Assembly: GCA_037389465.1 (NCBI GenBank)
Contig: JAZARR010000250.1
Location: forward strand, 4,387,001-4,451,000
Length of the DNA: 64,000 nucleotides
Direction of reading: 5' to 3'
Origin: Baylisascaris procyonis
Lineage: Eukaryota > Nematoda > Chromadorea > Rhabditida > Ascarididae
The stretch's first letter is position 1. The number at the start of each line of letters is the position of its first letter. The position numbers were made by a program, and so were the translations under genes. Under the pieces are notes generated by a model. That model did not search any database, was not told where the DNA came from, and saw nothing but the letters and a program-made list of their open reading frames with translations. Below, piece after piece: positions 61,501-64,000 of this stretch.

Positions 61501-63300
61501 AGTTTTCACAGCACTAATTGCCTAAATTTTTTCTCGAATATGCGGGAAATAATATAAAAATTTGGTTGCCTGTAATAAGCACTCTACCTTGCCGAACCTC
61601 GCAACTATAGCTCTCTGTGCCCCGACAAATAGATGACAAATACGTACACAGACATGCACACTTATCACGGCAATATAATGCAGATTCACCGAAGAAATCC
61701 ACAAGAGCGCATGAAAATCTTATAGTAGCTTAATTAGTTTGTATCGTACAAGATTCCCTCTCTGTCTCCCCCACGGATTCTCATTTTATCGCTTCTCTGT
61801 TTAATCAATAGGTGAATTATTCGTTTCAATGATTTTATATTCAGGGAAGTTTTCTTGTGATCGAAATGCAATGTGTGAAATCCAAAATATTTTCATCATA
61901 TTTGTCTGCCACAGTTAAAACCTGCTATGCCCGAATGCATAAAGGTGCCGCCAAATCCTGGTTTTTTTCGGTGCATTCATATTGCGCATCAATCATATGT
62001 GCTAAAGCACTGCAAATTTTAGCCACGACTGAACAATCTGAGTAAGCGTCTATAGTTTCAACACGATGCTTAAATAAACAAATGGTGGAGCGTTGCAGAG
62101 GAAGCAGGCTCAGTATGCATTTTTGCATTTTGCTACCATACTCATAAGTTGCCAATAAAAGGTAAATGGCGAAGAATAAAGTATCCACATTTCAATCATT
62201 CTACTGTTTGCATAAATCTTCCACAGATGATTCGCTATTTCCCTCGACCTGACCAATATAAAACGAAATGCCGACTGATATAAAACGTAAGGATATTTTC
62301 TGACATTCTAAAGCGTTGGAAACTCCTTTCGATTTTAATGGATAAGCGTGAAGAATGCTAACGAAAAGTCATTCTACTTTCCACGTTGTATCCCCAATAT
62401 TAGTAACTCCAGCCTCTATATGGCTTCCCAGTTGAAATTATAGGACAAACAGAAAGAAATAACAATTTACACCCACACAGACTCTAAAGTGCCATAATGC
62501 ATTAATGTGCTTTTGCACAGCAAACTGAAAAATGGAAAATTATGTTGTCATTGAAACTCATTGGAAATTTAGAGGTGAAGCATATTTGGTCGATTGGAAA
62601 ATGAACTCTTCATGGAACATAGATGACTCAATATAGCATTAAAATAAGGACACTGAGGTGAAAATCATCAAATAGAATGCTGTATATGTGCCCAACGAAA
62701 GAGATGAATGAGAACAAAGCCCCGTAAGCACAACGACCATTTGAAGACTTCTATAAAACTGAAAGCGAGTCATAAAGTCAACAATTCTAGGCTCTCGCAG
62801 TTCTCTCGTATTTCTTTGTGTGTTAGCATTCACATTTTGAACCATAGGAATTGGACGGACAATGGTGTGCTGCAATGCACACATCGAGTAAGCAATTGCT
62901 GAAGTTCACTTCCCTTTTTTTAACAAAGTTTTACAATATGTTTGTCAAAAATGATACATTTGGTTATGAAAGTAGAAATAGAGCATCATAGTATATATTT
63001 ATGGACTGCGAAAAAAAAAACTGTGAGATAAAGACAGAACGTTTATTTATCTGTCTCTGGCATGTGAGCGAAATGAACAGTTCTAGTATTTTGTCGTATT
63101 TGATATGAATAAAAAATCTATGCAGGAAAAATTCCATATACTAAAGTATGAAAGCAAGTATTCACATATTTGATAAGAAGGTTGCTATGGAAAAAGATTA
63201 TGCGGATTTTTGGGTGGTGTTTGCATGTGAGAAATAAATAACTACACTGCAAATAGTAAATCGTCGACCACCGCGTGCATATTACCATCTTGGGCTGCAG
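58583..63300. other. AT-rich region with no recognisable gene
   Basis: Only chance-length ORFs and AT-rich simple sequence were seen. A possible third, reversed copy of the dispersed repeat lies just at its left end (58.76-58.85 kb). Confidence 0.5.
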
Positions 63301-63544
63301 AATCTAATTTAGTAGGGTAGCTACTGTGAGTGCAACGGGAGAGTGTGGAGGAGGACGGAGGAAGGGAAGTATGAAGGATGAGAGGGTTTAAATCTATTTC
63401 AAGAATAGAGAGAATGCTTTTTTGGTGATAACATGAGCTTATCGTTTCTCCTAAGGTGAGGCAGCTGTCTCAGTATATGGAATCTATTCATCAGTGGTGG
63501 AGCGCTGTGAAGTTCAAGAGGTTAAAGTCTCTCAGCAAGTGGTA

Positions 63545-63612
63545 TTTCTGATTAGAACCCACGTGACCATTCTCAATGATCAACGCTCTAACCGAGTGAG
63601 CTACTGCATCAA
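63545..63612 (-). repeat. Degenerate tRNA-like element (SINE or pseudo-tRNA)
   Basis: On the minus strand, TAGCTCACTCGGTTAGAGC (63585-63603) matches the RNA polymerase III box A, and its D arm pairs perfectly (GCTC with GAGC). GGGTTCTAATC (63550-63560) is a near box B, at the spacing of a tRNA. The anticodon arm and T arm do not pair well, so it is not a functional tRNA. A tRNA-derived SINE head or an old pseudogene fits best. The plus-strand end of the window has AAC-rich simple sequence (about 63,700-63,730), which may be unrelated. Confidence 0.55.
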
Positions 63613-64000
63613 GCGATTCAAATATACAAACGAGCAACAACTAAGGAAGAAATTGTTGCAAAAGAACTAGCAAAGTCTAGCTTCGTATGAAGAAGAACGC
63701 AAGAACAACAACAAAACAACAATAACAACTGGACACTGCACACGAGGACACCGCCGTTCACCAGTGATGCGTAACGCCATCGCTCTATGAGGCAAATATG
63801 AGGCTAGCGTTAAATTGCTGCGCGCCATAAATACCAACAAAAGCGAAAGAGAAATTCGCCGCCCTGAATCTGCTAATTACTCTACGCGCAAGTTTCAGTC
63901 TTTCTGCTACTCGAAAACTTCTAAATTTATTCCATCTTCCTCATAAAAACTGACCGGAACACGAATCGTGAAAGAAATTGCACCAATCGCGCCAACAAAA
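63613..64000. other. Right end, no gene recognised
   Basis: AAC-rich simple sequence is followed by slightly GC-richer DNA (63,730-63,880) without an ORF or splice signals that I trust. Confidence 0.4.

Overview
This window looks like a piece of an AT-rich invertebrate nuclear chromosome, most likely a nematode and possibly a strongylid (clade V) parasite. I see no bacterial-style genes, long ORFs, ribosome binding sites or operons. Short GC-richer exons (about 45-57% GC by eye) are separated by long AT-rich introns. Acceptors follow the nematode TTTCAG style, short introns of 48 and about 57 bases sit beside multi-kilobase ones, and TA microsatellites and old repeats are scattered. The species is an inference.

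Main gene. One interrupted gene on the minus strand runs from 47,250 down to 9,716. Eight exons can be chained: 47215-47250, 47085-47157, 46909-47036, 45482-45535, 29453-29661, 19037-19216, 17228-17381 and 9716-9850. The reading phase matches at every junction and gives a continuous 323-codon internal fragment with no start or stop codon. The product is a low-complexity protein with an Arg/Ser-rich stretch, a Gly-rich stretch, a Thr-rich tract and a Pro-rich tail segment. It suggests an intracellular scaffold or cytoskeletal type of protein, but I cannot name it. One of its introns appears to be GC-AG. Both ends of the gene lie outside what I can resolve.

Other coding signals. Several single candidate exons with good splice acceptors lie on the plus strand, inside or beside the introns of the main gene (2.9, 8.8, 13.1, 14.4 and 29.0 kb). 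None can be joined to another or matched to a family. On the minus strand, 3.8-4.9 kb and 32.4-33.3 kb hold GC-richer, coding-like but frame-broken sequence that looks like decayed genes or transposon remains. A 0.2 kb block near 10.0 kb is open on both strands.

Repeats and structure. These include two TA microsatellites, a 95-bp tandem duplication, a 54-bp tandem duplication open in one frame, a nearly perfect 32-bp-arm hairpin, a second 16-bp-arm hairpin, a degenerate tRNA-like (SINE-type) element near the right end, at least one dispersed repeat family, and five G-rich tracts able to form G-quadruplexes, all on the plus strand. Most of the remaining sequence (roughly 85-90%) is AT-rich intronic or intergenic DNA in which I see no gene.
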